NCBI GenBank assembly: GCA_964458415.1
Contig: CAYWIT010000006.1
Span: forward strand, 1-64,000
Length of the DNA: 64,000 nucleotides
Source of the DNA: CAYWIT01 sp964458415
GTDB lineage: Bacteria > Pseudomonadota > Alphaproteobacteria > Micavibrionales > UBA2020
Reading direction: 5' to 3'
The notes beneath the pieces are model-generated. The model was not told the origin of the DNA. It made no database searches and saw only the letters and a list, made by a program, of their open reading frames with translations. Both the position numbers and the translations under genes were made by a program. Positions 1-9,217 of this stretch are shown here, one piece after another. Position 1 is the first letter of the stretch; every line of letters begins with the position of its first letter.

Positions 1-881
1 CCCTGGGCCTGCTGTTCAATCGAAACGCGCATTCCCAGCAGGGCTGTCATTTTTTCTTCCAGCGCCAGAATATCCACATCTTTTTGCACAAAGGCCGGTT
101 TTTTCTTTTTCGGCAACTTGCCTTCGGTGGCTTTTTTAACCAGCCGCTCGGTCTCGCGCACGCTCAAGTCGCGCTTCACGATCACTTGCGCCAGCTCGAG
201 AGGATTTTTCGCCCCGACCAGCGCTCGGGCATGTCCCGCGCTCAGCTTGCCGTTCTGGATCAATCCGCGCACGCTTTCCGGCAGTTTGAGCAGCCGCAGG
301 GTATTGGCGACATGGCTGCGGCTTTTTCCCAGCTGCCGTGAAAGCATTTCCTGCGTATGCCCGAATTCATCCATCAGCCGCTGATAGCCCTCGGCTTCTT
401 CGATGGCGGACAAATCCTCGCGCTGCAGATTTTCAATGAGCGCAATTTCCAGCGTTTCAGTATCGGACAATTCACGGATCACGACCGGCAGTTCGTGCAC
501 TTGCGCTTTTTGCGCCGCTCGCCAGCGCCGCTCGCCAGCGATAATTTCATAGCGGCCGCCGGAGAGGGGGCGCACCAATAAGGGCTGCAGAACACCGTGA
601 ATGGCAATCGATTCCGCCAGCTGATCGATCGCGGATTCATCAAAACGCAAGCGGGGCTGAAATTTTCCCGGCGTCAATTTTTCAACTGCAATTTTACGCG
701 GCGCCTCACCAAGATTCGCAACGGGATTCCCCGTTCTGCCTGATTTGATTTCCTGCGCCGTTTCAGGGAATTCCGCCCCGCGTTTTAATTTGGGCTCGAA
801 CGCCGCCTCTTCCCGTTTGGCATCCTGAAACAATGCATCCAGTCCGCGGCCCAGGCCTCTTTTTTTAATTTCTGCTGACAT
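1..881 (-). CDS. parB: ParB chromosome partitioning protein (C-terminus cut off)
   Basis: ParB binds parS sites, spreads along DNA as a CTP-dependent clamp and stimulates the ParA ATPase to segregate origins. Translated from ATG at 881, the protein opens MSAEIKKRGLGRGLDALF, the usual ParB N-terminal segment. It continues with the ParB/Srx nuclease-like fold, including the arginine-rich box GERRWRAAQ and the IENLQREDL motif, then the helix-turn-helix region (GKSRSHVANTLRLLKLPE) and a Lys-rich linker. The reading frame is still open at base 1, so the C-terminal dimerisation domain lies mostly outside the window. It sits 29 bp downstream of parA on the same strand, with three parS sites within 2.1 kb. 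The assignment is firm; only the end is missing. Confidence 0.97.
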   Translation of the reverse strand, partial: MSAEIKKRGLGRGLDALFQDAKREEAAFEPKLKRGAEFPETAQEIKSGRTGNPVANLGEAPRKIAVEKLTPGKFQPRLRFDESAIDQLAESIAIHGVLQPLLVRPLSGGRYEIIAGERRWRAAQKAQVHELPVVIRELSDTETLEIALIENLQREDLSAIEEAEGYQRLMDEFGHTQEMLSRQLGKSRSHVANTLRLLKLPESVRGLIQNGKLSAGHARALVGAKNPLELAQVIVKRDLSVRETERLVKKATEGKLPKKKKPAFVQKDVDILALEEKMTALLGMRVSIEQQAQ

Positions 882-910
882 TTTTGATCCTTTAATCTTC
901 AGATTTATTT

Positions 911-1771
911 CTAGGCGGCCTGCGGCGCTTCTATTTCTTTGCTTTTTTCCCGTTTGAGCATTTCCTTGGCCAGCTGAATATATGCCTGGGAACCGATACA
1001 ATTCATGTCATAGACAATGGCCGGCAAACCAAAAGAAGGGGCTTCGGAAATACGGACATTGCGCGGAATGACCGTTTCATAGACCTTGTCGCCAAAGAAG
1101 CTCCGCACATTATCGGAAACCTGATTTGACAGATTGTTACGCTTGTCATACATCGTCAAAACAATTCCCATCAGCTCCAGCTTTTGATTAAAACTGCTCC
1201 GGACCCGCTCGATGGTATTCACCAGATGGCTGAGGCCCTCCAGAGCATAGAATTCACATTGCAACGGCACCAAGACGCCATCAGAAGCGACTAAAGCATT
1301 TAATGTCAATAGGTTAAGTGATGGCGGGCAATCAAACAGGACATAGTCATAATTCTCCCCGCTCTCCTCCAAAGCCTGATAAAGGCGGTATTCACGTTTT
1401 TTGGCCTCGACCAGCTCAATCTCCGCTCCCGAAAGATGGATCGAGGACGGCACCACAAATAAATTGGGGACTTTGGTTGAATAAGCAGCCTGATCAATTC
1501 CGCATTCACCGAACAAGACCTCATAAGTCCCATTCACCCGTTCCGCCCGCTCGATCCCGAAGCCGGTCGAAGCATTGCCCTGCGGGTCTAGGTCGATTAC
1601 CAAAACTTTTTTTCCGACCGCCGCCAACGCCGTCGCCAGATTGACTGTTGTCGTCGTTTTCCCGACGCCGCCCTTTTGGTTGGAAATGCTGATATAACGG
1701 GTTTTCCGCCCGCCAGCGCTGGAGGCGGCGCTGGGCACGACTGCATTTTGAGTTGACCCGGATTGTGTCAT
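911..1771 (-). CDS. parA: ParA/Soj chromosome partitioning ATPase
   Basis: Walker-type ATPase that dimerises on DNA with ATP and is released by ParB, moving origins apart. The deviant Walker A motif KGGVGKTTT is at about residues 33-41, the switch I region around DLDPQGNAST and Walker B around VLFDCPP. At about 286 residues it has the normal length of chromosomal ParA. A start at 1777 is also possible, but AAAGGA lies only two bases before that ATG and about eight before the ATG at 1771, so the shorter form is preferred. The first 22 residues are a low-complexity Ser/Ala-rich leader not needed for the fold. A perfect parS lies 38 bp upstream of the preferred start, so the ParB complex may load over its promoter. 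Confidence 0.96.
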   Translation of the reverse strand: MTQSGSTQNAVVPSAASSAGGRKTRYISISNQKGGVGKTTTTVNLATALAAVGKKVLVIDLDPQGNASTGFGIERAERVNGTYEVLFGECGIDQAAYSTKVPNLFVVPSSIHLSGAEIELVEAKKREYRLYQALEESGENYDYVLFDCPPSLNLLTLNALVASDGVLVPLQCEFYALEGLSHLVNTIERVRSSFNQKLELMGIVLTMYDKRNNLSNQVSDNVRSFFGDKVYETVIPRNVRISEAPSFGLPAIVYDMNCIGSQAYIQLAKEMLKREKSKEIEAPQAA

Positions 1772-1814
1772 CGGCATGTTCCTTTGATTCTTCTACAATG
1801 CGCTTATATCATGT

Positions 1815-1830
1815 TGTTTCACGTGAAACA
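1815..1830. promoter_or_regulatory. parS: parS site 1 (perfect 16-mer)
   Basis: Perfect copy of the bacterial parS palindrome TGTTTCACGTGAAACA, in the short gap between parA and the unknown gene upstream of it. ParB nucleates here. Because it is just upstream of the parA start it could also tie parAB expression to ParB binding (inference). Confidence 0.95.
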
Positions 1831-1836
1831 GAGCTT

Positions 1837-2316
1837 TTAAAACCGCCGCGGCTTGAATTTCTGTTGCAGCGGCTTCAAAGCCTTTCCCTCCGGAAAAGGG
1901 CGATAAACCTGCTTTTTTATCTCTGCCAAAGTAACCAAGCCAGCGATTTCGTCAAAACCGACGCTCTTCAAATCCTCTTTCAGCGCGGGATAAAACTTCT
2001 CCTTCGGCAGCAACTCCATGACCTCCACGGCCTTTCCGTGCTCAAGCCCAATCCGCACTGTCCCGATAATCATTTCATGCATGATTTCATCCCGTCGGCG
2101 CAAAAGCGCGGAAACATTATTACCCGTACTGCCATACACCTCTATTTTCTCAATCACACGGTCATCTTCCGCCACCAGACTGGACAGCCGGGTATAATCC
2201 AGAAGAAGAGAAACAGATTCGATTCCTTCAATATAATTTTGGACTTTTGGCAGAAAAGTTCTAATGAAAGCAGCAAGCTTTTCATTATTTTGCAACGCGT
2301 CCATTGCTCCAGCCAT
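1837..2316 (-). CDS. Hypothetical protein between rsmG and parA
   Basis: A 159-residue soluble protein of unknown function inserted in the otherwise standard mnmG-rsmG-parA-parB order. The sequence is mixed helical: the N-terminal half is Leu-rich (FLPKVQNYIEGIES) and the C-terminus is basic and Pro/Phe-rich, ending KPLQQKFKPRRF. There is no signal peptide, membrane segment or motif that I recognise. Translation start is well supported: AGGAG lies seven bases before the ATG at 2316. It begins 40 bp after the rsmG stop and ends next to parS site 1, so it is probably co-transcribed with rsmG and parA. The position suggests a link to origin handling or segregation, but that is only context. Confidence 0.85.
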   Translation of the reverse strand: MAGAMDALQNNEKLAAFIRTFLPKVQNYIEGIESVSLLLDYTRLSSLVAEDDRVIEKIEVYGSTGNNVSALLRRRDEIMHEMIIGTVRIGLEHGKAVEVMELLPKEKFYPALKEDLKSVGFDEIAGLVTLAEIKKQVYRPFPEGKALKPLQQKFKPRRF

Positions 2317-2356
2317 AGCTTATCTCCTAAGTTTATATTATGTATTTGTATTGAAA

Positions 2357-2977
2357 TCATTTTATTTTGTCAAGATGGACAGCGCTGACTTTGCAAACTC
2401 TCCCCGATGGGTCTGTCAGACTGGGAAAAATCTCTATATTGAAATTATAGGCCTTTTCTGCTTTTTTAATTTCTTCGTCCAGCTGGGCGCCCTTCATAAA
2501 AAGAGCGATATAATCATGGTCCGGCGTGACCAGATGTACTGTCAGCTTCAAGAGGTCTTTCAGTTGGGAAAGAGCCCGTGCTGTAAAAACATCGATATTC
2601 GGAATAACGCAATCTTCGGCACGAATATCATGGATTGTTATTTCGGTATTTGTTTCACGTGAAACTTCACGCAAAAAGGTCGCCTTGCGGACATCGGATT
2701 CAATCAAATGCACATCCTTCACACCGAAAATGGCCAGAACCATTCCGGGAAAGCCGGCACCCGACCCCATATCCGCCAGACGGATAGTCTTTTCCGGGAT
2801 ATGCCGCAAAAGCTGGGCAGAATCCAGAAAATGCCGCTCCGCCACCTGCTCTATTGTTGCGGGTCCGACCAGATTAATGGCTTTTTGCCACTTTTGCAAA
2901 AGCCGCTCATAAATGTCCAGTTTATGCATTGTTTCACGTGAAACATCAAAACCATGCCGCTGAAACAGTTTTTCCAT
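2357..2977 (-). CDS. rsmG: RsmG 16S rRNA m7G527 methyltransferase
   Basis: SAM-dependent methyltransferase that modifies G527 of 16S rRNA (formerly GidB). The 206-residue protein has the family core: NLVGPATIEQVAERHFLDS, then the SAM-binding loop MGSGAGFPGMVLAI, then the ARALSQLKDLL region. The frame stays open further upstream, but that part overlaps mnmG; the ATG at 2977, five bases beyond the mnmG stop, gives the normal RsmG length and is chosen. Two parS sites lie inside the coding sequence, and each is read as the peptide VSRET (residues about 12-16 and 105-109). The gene therefore encodes both a protein and ParB loading sites. Confidence 0.96.
   Translation of the reverse strand: MEKLFQRHGFDVSRETMHKLDIYERLLQKWQKAINLVGPATIEQVAERHFLDSAQLLRHIPEKTIRLADMGSGAGFPGMVLAIFGVKDVHLIESDVRKATFLREVSRETNTEITIHDIRAEDCVIPNIDVFTARALSQLKDLLKLTVHLVTPDHDYIALFMKGAQLDEEIKKAEKAYNFNIEIFPSLTDPSGRVCKVSAVHLDKIK
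2651..2666. promoter_or_regulatory. parS: parS site 2 (15 of 16)
   Basis: TGTTTCACGTGAAACT, one mismatch at the last base from the parS palindrome. It lies inside rsmG, where it encodes VSRET. Confidence 0.9.
2930..2945. promoter_or_regulatory. parS: parS site 3 (perfect 16-mer)
   Basis: Perfect TGTTTCACGTGAAACA near the 5' end of rsmG, again translated as VSRET. Spacing from site 2 is 279 bp and from site 1 about 1.1 kb, a typical origin-proximal parS cluster. Confidence 0.95.
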
Positions 2978-2981
2978 GCTT

Positions 2982-4859
2982 TCAGGCAACGTCTTTTTCC
3001 TTTTTACCCCGGCGCTTGACATGGCGCAAAAGCGCAACCAGCGCTGCCGGGGTAACGCCAGGAATCCGCGCTGCGGCCCCCAAAGTATCCGGCGCATGTT
3101 TGGAGAGCTTGAGACGCATTTCATTAGAAAGGCTGCCCACGGCCGCATAATCAAGATCATGCGGCAAAACCAGATTTTCATCCCGCCGGAAAGCAACAAT
3201 ATCCGCTTCCTGCCGCTCGATATAACCTGCATAACGCGCATCAATTTCAACTTGTTCGGCAATAACCGCAGGGATCTGCGCCAGTTCCGGCCACAAGCTG
3301 TATAATGATTTCAGGTTAATCTCGGGATAGCGCATCAAATCATGCACAGAGCGGCGCACCCCGTCCTGATTAATCTTGAATCCCTGACGTTCCAGCGCCG
3401 CCGGCAAGGCAAAAAGCCCGTGCACCAGAGCCCTTGCTTCCGCCAGCGCCTGCTGCTTCTTTTCAAAGTGCAAGGATCTGGCCGAACCGACACAGCCAAC
3501 CGAAAGTCCTGCCGGAGTCAGCCGCTGATCGGCGTTATCCGCCCGCAGCAGCAAGCGGTATTCCGCCCGCGAGGTAAACATCCGATACGGTTCGGAAACG
3601 CCCTGTGTGACCAAGTCGTCAATCATGACCCCGATATAACCATCCGCACGATCAAGGGTGAAGGATTCGGACGTATCGCCCGCCACCAGCGCTGCGTTAA
3701 TTCCCGCCAGCAGGCCCTGTGCTGCGGCTTCTTCATAGCCTGTCGTGCCGTTAATTTGACCCGCCAAAAACAAGCCCTGTACCGCCCTGACCTCCAGAGT
3801 CCTTGTCAGCGCTCGCGGATCAACGTAATCATATTCAATGGCATAACCCGGTTGCAAAATAGTGACATTTTCAAGCCCGGGAATGGTGCGGATCATCTCT
3901 GCCTGCACGTCCTCCGGCAGAGACGTGGAAATGCCATTTGGATAAACCGTCGTATCATCAAGCCCTTCCGGTTCCAGAAAGATCTGATGGCGCGCCTTGT
4001 CGGCAAAACGAACAACCTTATCCTCAATTGACGGACAATAGCGCGGGCCGGAAGACGTGATCTGCCCGGAATACATCGGAGCATCTTGCAAATTATCCCG
4101 GATGATCTGGTGCGTTTTCTCGCTGGTATAAGTAATATGGCAACTTACCTGCGGGATAGTGATCCGGTCCGACATAAAGGAAAAAGGCTGCGGCACTTCG
4201 TCGGCTTTCTGTTCCTCCAAAATCGACCAGTCGATGGTGCGGCCATCCAGCCGCGCCGGCGTCCCCGTCTTCAAACGGCCAAGCGGCAAATTCAGTTTTT
4301 CCAGACTCAGCGCCAGACCAACCGCGGGTTTCTCGCCGATACGTCCTGCCGGATGAATTTTTTTGCCGCAATGCACCACGCCACGCAAAAAAGTTCCGGT
4401 GGTAATAACCAGCGCCCCACAGCTGAAATGATGTCCCTGAGATGTCATCACCCCGGAAACATGCCCTGCGTCATCCTGTAAAATCTCCTCTGCCCCATCC
4501 GCAAAAACCGTCAGGTTGGGATAATTCAGCAGGATTTCCTGGATTTTCAGACGATAAAGCTTGCGATCGGCTTGTGCCCGCGGCCCCCAGACTGCAGGGC
4601 CTTTGCTGGCGTTCAGCATCCGGAACTGGATTCCAGCGCTATCAATAACCTGCGCCATAACGCCATCCAGCGCATCAATTTCACGTACCAGATGCCCTTT
4701 GCCCAAGCCGCCAATCGCCGGATTACAGGACATGACACCGATGGATTCGATTTTATGCGTTAAAAGCAGGGTTTTTGCGCCCAACCTTGCGCTGGCCGCC
4801 GCCGCTTCACAGCCGGCATGACCGCCGCCGACAACGATGACATCAAATTTTGTATTCAT
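2982..4859 (-). CDS. mnmG: MnmG tRNA uridine-5-carboxymethylaminomethyl modification enzyme
   Basis: FAD-dependent subunit that, with MnmE, modifies U34 of certain tRNAs. The 625-residue protein begins with the Rossmann dinucleotide motif [17 protein letters not shown] (residues about 11-27). It carries the family signature [20 protein letters not shown], the FAD/folate-binding core, and the C-terminal helical domain ending [10 protein letters not shown] that contacts MnmE and tRNA. Full length for the family (about 620-640). Its partner mnmE is encoded at 20513. The rsmG start follows the mnmG stop by four bases, indicating one transcript mnmG-rsmG-unknown-parA-parB. Confidence 0.98.
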   Translation of the reverse strand: MNTKFDVIVVGGGHAGCEAAAASARLGAKTLLLTHKIESIGVMSCNPAIGGLGKGHLVREIDALDGVMAQVIDSAGIQFRMLNASKGPAVWGPRAQADRKLYRLKIQEILLNYPNLTVFADGAEEILQDDAGHVSGVMTSQGHHFSCGALVITTGTFLRGVVHCGKKIHPAGRIGEKPAVGLALSLEKLNLPLGRLKTGTPARLDGRTIDWSILEEQKADEVPQPFSFMSDRITIPQVSCHITYTSEKTHQIIRDNLQDAPMYSGQITSSGPRYCPSIEDKVVRFADKARHQIFLEPEGLDDTTVYPNGISTSLPEDVQAEMIRTIPGLENVTILQPGYAIEYDYVDPRALTRTLEVRAVQGLFLAGQINGTTGYEEAAAQGLLAGINAALVAGDTSESFTLDRADGYIGVMIDDLVTQGVSEPYRMFTSRAEYRLLLRADNADQRLTPAGLSVGCVGSARSLHFEKKQQALAEARALVHGLFALPAALERQGFKINQDGVRRSVHDLMRYPEINLKSLYSLWPELAQIPAVIAEQVEIDARYAGYIERQEADIVAFRRDENLVLPHDLDYAAVGSLSNEMRLKLSKHAPDTLGAAARIPGVTPAALVALLRHVKRRGKKEKDVA

Positions 4860-5003
4860 TGCAATAACTTGTTCTTTTTTCGCCCGTAATTTTTAAGGAA
4901 AATAGCTGAGTTTTCTGATAAAATCAAGCTATAAAGCCAATAACAATCCTAAATGCTTTTAAAAACCGCTCCGCTCTCTCCAACAGCTTAAAATGAACTA
5001 GAA

Positions 5004-5999
5004 TCAGGAAATATCGGCCAAAAGCATTGTCCGGGTGGCTTCATCAACAAAAGCCTCTTCAATGGCATTCCGCGTCACTTGCAGCAATTCAGCGTCTGTA
5101 AAACTAAAATAGCGCCGGGCAATCTCGTATTCCTTCCCGATGGAGGTGTTAAAAAAAGTCGGATCATCGCTGCCCAGCACCACTTTCAATCCGGCATCAA
5201 AAAGCTGCCGCAAAGGATGGCTCGCATAATCCGGATAGACCTTAAGCGCCAGATTGCTGGAAACACAAACTTCCGGCACCGCTTTGATCATCACCAGTTC
5301 ACGCATCAATTCTTCATCTTCGATGGCCCGCACCATGTGGCCAAAACGACGGAGATTCAGGGCGTGCAATGCTGCCCACACGCTTGCCGCCCCAGCCGCC
5401 TCGCCCGCATGCGCGGTTCTGAAGGGCAGGCCCGAAGCTTCAAAGGCAGGAACAAAATCAGCAACCGCGCCTGCATTTTCATCCCCCGCCATCCCGAAGG
5501 CCGTCACCAGCGGGTGCGGATGATCGTGCGTCAACTGTCCGACTTTCAATGCACCCGCCGGACCATAGTGCCGCACACAGGTTGAAATCAGTCGCGCCGC
5601 GATCCCGGTTTCCCTTCTGGCGCGGTCATATCCCTGTGTGATGGCCTCCAGCATTGCCGGATAGGAAAGCCCCACCATAGCGCCATGATCGGCGGAAATT
5701 CCAATCTCCGCATAAATACAGTCTTCCGCCGCAGCGCGCGTTAAATAATCATAGGTAATCAGCGTATAATCATCGGCGCCCTTCATCACGGAGGTTGCCA
5801 GATCATAAGCATGTACGAATCCTTTGAGTGCCCCGGCCGCTGTGCCATCCTCCGGCCAGAGGAATGCGTTTCTCTCCGCGTTCAACAAGCCATCAGCAAT
5901 AGCAATATGGTTCTTTTCCGCCAGCTGCAGCACCATGGCTGGCGAAATCGTGCCTTCCAGATGCACATGCATATCGGCTTTTGGAATCCTGCGCGTCAT
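5004..5999 (-). CDS. Adenosine deaminase family protein
   Basis: Zinc amidohydrolase, most likely converting adenosine to inosine in purine salvage. The metal-binding HxH is at residues 11 and 13 (KADMHVHLEG). The TAHAGE motif follows near residue 200 and the catalytic SDDP near residue 277, all in the order expected for the TIM-barrel adenosine/adenine deaminase family. Length 331 is normal. The start overlaps the stop of the upstream thiolase gene by four bases (ATGA), so the two are translationally coupled, an odd pairing. It could prefer adenine over adenosine; sequence alone does not settle that. Confidence 0.9.
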   Translation of the reverse strand: MTRRIPKADMHVHLEGTISPAMVLQLAEKNHIAIADGLLNAERNAFLWPEDGTAAGALKGFVHAYDLATSVMKGADDYTLITYDYLTRAAAEDCIYAEIGISADHGAMVGLSYPAMLEAITQGYDRARRETGIAARLISTCVRHYGPAGALKVGQLTHDHPHPLVTAFGMAGDENAGAVADFVPAFEASGLPFRTAHAGEAAGAASVWAALHALNLRRFGHMVRAIEDEELMRELVMIKAVPEVCVSSNLALKVYPDYASHPLRQLFDAGLKVVLGSDDPTFFNTSIGKEYEIARRYFSFTDAELLQVTRNAIEEAFVDEATRTMLLADIS

Positions 6000-7135
6000 A
6001 CCGCTTCAAGTACGGTGGCAATCCCCTGACCGCCGCCAATGCACATGGTGGCCAGCGCAAATTTTTTACCTTCGCGCTGTAACAGACTCGCGGCCTTGCC
6101 GGTGATCCGTCCGCCGGAGGCGCCGAGCGGATGACCCAGCGCAATCGCGCCGCCGTCCAGATTAATCCGGCTTTCGTCCATACCCAGTTCCCTGATCACG
6201 GAAAGCCCTTGCGCCGCAAAGGCCTCATTCAGTTCAATAATATCAATATCTTTTAAAGACAGACCCGCCCGGGCCAGCGCCTTTTTTGAAGCCTCGACCG
6301 GACCAATCCCCATGATTTCCGGTGCGCACCCAGAAACGCCGATGCTGCGTATCCGCGCCATTATACTCAATCCCTGCGTTTTTGCGTATTCCGCCGATGT
6401 CACCAGCACCGCCACCGCCCCGTCGGTCAGCGGCGAAGACGTTCCCGCCGTCACAGTCCCGTTCTGATCAAAGGCCGGTTTCAACCCCGCAAGGCTTTCC
6501 GGCGTTGTTTCCGGACGAATGCAGCCGTCTTCGGAAACGTCCGTGCCCTCCGGCGTCAGGACGGAAACAATCTCGCTTTTCAACTTGCCCGCGTTGCGCG
6601 CCGCCGTTGCTTTTTGATGGGAGGTTGTCGCAAACCGCTCCTGTTCTGTCCGGGAAATCCCGTATTTCCGCGCCAGATTTTCCGCGGTTTCCCCCATACC
6701 GATATAGGCCTCTGTTGCTTTCGCCAGCGCCGGATTTGGCATCGGATTAAATCCGCCCATCGGAATCCGGGTCATGGACTCCACGCCCGCACAGATAAAT
6801 GCCTTGCCGGCACCCGCTAGAATGCTCCCGGCCGCCTGATGGATCGACTGCATCGAAGACCCGCAAAAGCGATTAACCGTTACCCCCCCGATTGAAAGCG
6901 GCAAACCGGCGATATTTCCGACCAGCCGGGCAATGTTAAATCCCTGCTCCGCTTCAGGAAAAGCACAACCCATGATCAGATCTTCAATATCTTCCGGTTT
7001 AACGCCCGTCCGTTTTACCAGTTCTTTTACCGCCACGGCGGCCAGATCATCGGGCCGTACTGTGACGAGTGCGCCTTTTCCTGCAAAGTGAAACGGCGTA
7101 CGGACATAACCGGCGATAACAACATTTTCAATCAT
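5996..7135 (-). CDS. Acetyl-CoA acyltransferase (thiolase)
   Basis: Thiolase-fold enzyme of 379 residues that cleaves 3-ketoacyl-CoA (beta-oxidation) or condenses acetyl-CoA units. The nucleophilic cysteine is C91 in NRFCGSSMQS. The catalytic His lies in GHPLGASGGR near residue 338 and the second cysteine in MCIGGGQG near residue 366. The presence of all three argues for an active enzyme. The opening (IAGYVRTPF) matches FadA-type thiolases. It overlaps the adenosine deaminase gene by four bases and is divergent from prmA across an 88-bp gap that must hold both promoters. No FadB-like partner is adjacent, so the pathway is not fixed by context. Confidence 0.93.
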   Translation of the reverse strand: MIENVVIAGYVRTPFHFAGKGALVTVRPDDLAAVAVKELVKRTGVKPEDIEDLIMGCAFPEAEQGFNIARLVGNIAGLPLSIGGVTVNRFCGSSMQSIHQAAGSILAGAGKAFICAGVESMTRIPMGGFNPMPNPALAKATEAYIGMGETAENLARKYGISRTEQERFATTSHQKATAARNAGKLKSEIVSVLTPEGTDVSEDGCIRPETTPESLAGLKPAFDQNGTVTAGTSSPLTDGAVAVLVTSAEYAKTQGLSIMARIRSIGVSGCAPEIMGIGPVEASKKALARAGLSLKDIDIIELNEAFAAQGLSVIRELGMDESRINLDGGAIALGHPLGASGGRITGKAASLLQREGKKFALATMCIGGGQGIATVLEAV

Positions 7136-7223
7136 GGGCTTCCCAATTCTTTAAAATCAATGCATTGCAATAGTATATGGACAAGTGACCCAAGATCAAG
7201 AAAGATGCGTAAAGGAGACCACG

Positions 7224-8168
7224 ATGAACACAAATATCAATATACTTTCCGAAAACAGAATTCCCCACCCGCTCTGGCGGGTCACTTTTGATTTTCTCCG
7301 CTCTCTTTCCGGAGAAGAGGCAGAAAAAATTGCAGCCGCGCTGGAAGATTGCGCCGTTGCCGTAGCGCTGCAAAATCGTGAAGCAACGGACGGAGATGAC
7401 TGGACCTTGTCACTGACGACTTATGGTACGCCTGACCTCGAAACCATCCTGGATAGAATCAAGCTGGTCGCCGCGGCTGAAAATCTTTCCGGCATTATCG
7501 GCCAAAACGGTCTCCATGCGGAAAAACTCCCCGAAAAAGACTGGCTCTTGCACGTTCATGAAAATTTCCCGCCCGTCACCATTGGCGGCTTTTTTATCTA
7601 TGGATCGCATTATACCGGCGAAAAACCCGCCACCGGCATTCCCCTCCAGATTGACGCCGCCACGGCTTTTGGTTCTGGCGAACACGAAACAACCAAAGCC
7701 TGCCTGCTTGCGCTGGAAAGCCTGAAAAAAGCCGGAAAAGTTTTTAAAAATGGACTCGATATGGGCTGCGGCTCCGGCATTCTGGCGATCGCCATGAAAA
7801 AACTCTGGCCGGAAATGCAGGTGACCGCCGTTGATATTGATCCGGAATCCATCATCGTCAGTCAACGCCATGCGGAGATGAATGCCCTCGACGGCACCAT
7901 TTCCTTAATGTCGGGAGATGGCTATAAAACAGTGCTGGCACAGGAAAACGCCCCCTATGATCTTGTCACTGCCAATATTCTTGCAAACCCGCTGATCGCC
8001 ATGGCCGCAGAACTAAACAGCGTTATGATGCCGCACGCCTATGCCATCCTTTCCGGTTTATTGACACGGCAAAAAACCGAAGTTCAGGCGGCGCATGAAA
8101 AACAGGGTCTTCAGCTTCGTGACAGCTTTTCTCTCGGGGAATGGCAAGCACTGTTATTACAAAAATAA
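7224..8168 (+). CDS. prmA: PrmA ribosomal protein L11 methyltransferase
   Basis: SAM-dependent enzyme that methylates ribosomal protein uL11. The 314-residue protein has the PrmA core: DAATAFGSGEHETTKACL, followed by the SAM motif LDMGCGSGILAIAMKK and the motif IV-like DLVTANILANPL, where NILANPL is the characteristic N-x-x-x-N/D-P-type substrate loop. An upstream in-frame start exists, but AAAGGAG nine bases before the ATG at 7224 fixes the start there. The N-terminal L11-recognition domain is present (residues 1-60). It is divergent from the thiolase and followed after 35 bp by a Sel1 gene. Confidence 0.95.
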   Translation: MNTNINILSENRIPHPLWRVTFDFLRSLSGEEAEKIAAALEDCAVAVALQNREATDGDDWTLSLTTYGTPDLETILDRIKLVAAAENLSGIIGQNGLHAEKLPEKDWLLHVHENFPPVTIGGFFIYGSHYTGEKPATGIPLQIDAATAFGSGEHETTKACLLALESLKKAGKVFKNGLDMGCGSGILAIAMKKLWPEMQVTAVDIDPESIIVSQRHAEMNALDGTISLMSGDGYKTVLAQENAPYDLVTANILANPLIAMAAELNSVMMPHAYAILSGLLTRQKTEVQAAHEKQGLQLRDSFSLGEWQALLLQK

Positions 8169-8203
8169 ATAAACAAACTATAATCAGATATCGGGAGTTT
8201 CAC

Positions 8204-8914
8204 ATGAAAAACACAGTTTTTACTTTCCAGGCCCTTGTCATCGGCATGTTTTTTTTCTCTAGCCCCGCTCTGGCGGCAAACGAATTTCTGTTACTTGATA
8301 AAGAAAAAAGCAAATCGAACCTGCCTTCAACCGATGAATATAAATCTTTTCAGCCCGGACAGCTGTTGTCAGACGAGACCGTAAAACAAAATACTGGCAC
8401 CGAGGAAAAAAAAGAGGCCGCTGACGTAGAAATCATTATAGAGGATACAGATAACGAAAAAGTAATGACGCTTGAAAACATTATTTTGAAATTTCAGGCC
8501 GGTGAATATGACGGTTTGCTTGATCCTTTGGAAAATATCGCCGCCGCCGGAAATGCTCTCGCGGAAGAAATGCTCGGTATCATGTATTACGGCGGAAAGG
8601 GCGTCGAACGCAATCCAGCCAATGCTTTTAAATACTTTCTCAAAGCCGCGGAAAATAATCGGGTGATCGCGCAACATCATCTCGGTGTCATGTATTTTAC
8701 CGGCGAAGGCACAATACCGGATCAGGTGAAATCATTGATGTGGCTGCATATCGCTATTGCCCATTATCAAGATGGTCCGGAAAAAAAGCGCGCGATAGAA
8801 GACAGGGATAACATCTTCCTCCAGCTGGCCCGTCGTGAAAAAGAACGGGCGCTGGAAATGGCGCGCGAATGGCTTTCTCTCCGCGGAGAGGCTCATTTGC
8901 TCGATTTCCAGTAA
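8204..8914 (+). CDS. Secreted Sel1-repeat protein
   Basis: A 236-residue protein with a Sec signal peptide (MKNTVFTF, hydrophobic core, SSPALAANEF with cleavage after ALA near residue 25). An acidic, probably disordered segment (about residues 30-95) follows. Two Sel1/TPR-like repeats are visible: AEEMLGIMYYGGKGVERNPA and the next unit AQHHLGVMYFTGEGTIPDQV. The C-terminus is helical. Sel1 proteins are scaffolds for protein contacts, so a periplasmic adaptor role is likely; the partner is unknown. The start at 8204 is supported by GGGAG seven bases upstream, and an earlier in-frame start would bury the signal peptide. Confidence 0.88.
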   Translation: MKNTVFTFQALVIGMFFFSSPALAANEFLLLDKEKSKSNLPSTDEYKSFQPGQLLSDETVKQNTGTEEKKEAADVEIIIEDTDNEKVMTLENIILKFQAGEYDGLLDPLENIAAAGNALAEEMLGIMYYGGKGVERNPANAFKYFLKAAENNRVIAQHHLGVMYFTGEGTIPDQVKSLMWLHIAIAHYQDGPEKKRAIEDRDNIFLQLARREKERALEMAREWLSLRGEAHLLDFQ

Positions 8915-8925
8915 ATCAACGACGC

Positions 8926-9099
8926 TTACGGAGAAGGCGTTGCTTTGCGCGCCTGTTGCATATCGGACAGGTATTTTGCGGTGAAAATCCCCAATGCCGG
9001 GCTTTCCCCAGCCAAAGCATAGGTCACGGCCGCTGCATATTGAAAAGCTTTTTGCAGACCGGAAGTTGTCTCGATTGATGTTTGTTTGCATGATGACAT
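8926..9099 (-). CDS. Small hypothetical protein (57 residues)
   Basis: Short open frame with a good ribosome site (AGGAG, six bases before the ATG at 9099). The product starts MSSCKQTSIETTSGLQKAF, has an Ala-rich middle (YAAAVTYALAGESPALGIF) and ends ARKATPSP. No family is recognised. The central segment is mildly hydrophobic but not a clear membrane helix. It is convergent with the Sel1 gene, leaving 11 bp between the two stops. The composition looks like real protein rather than a shadow frame. The AT-rich stretch upstream (9100-9217) probably carries its promoter. Confidence 0.6.
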   Translation of the reverse strand: MSSCKQTSIETTSGLQKAFQYAAAVTYALAGESPALGIFTAKYLSDMQQARKATPSP

Positions 9100-9217
9100 T
9101 TTGATGCTCCTGTTTCATTTATTGTGAATAAAGACAGTCTACATCTATCGTGTTATATGTCAAATATAAATATTATTTTCTTTATATATCAATTAGATAC
9201 AAGAAAAATTATGTCGA

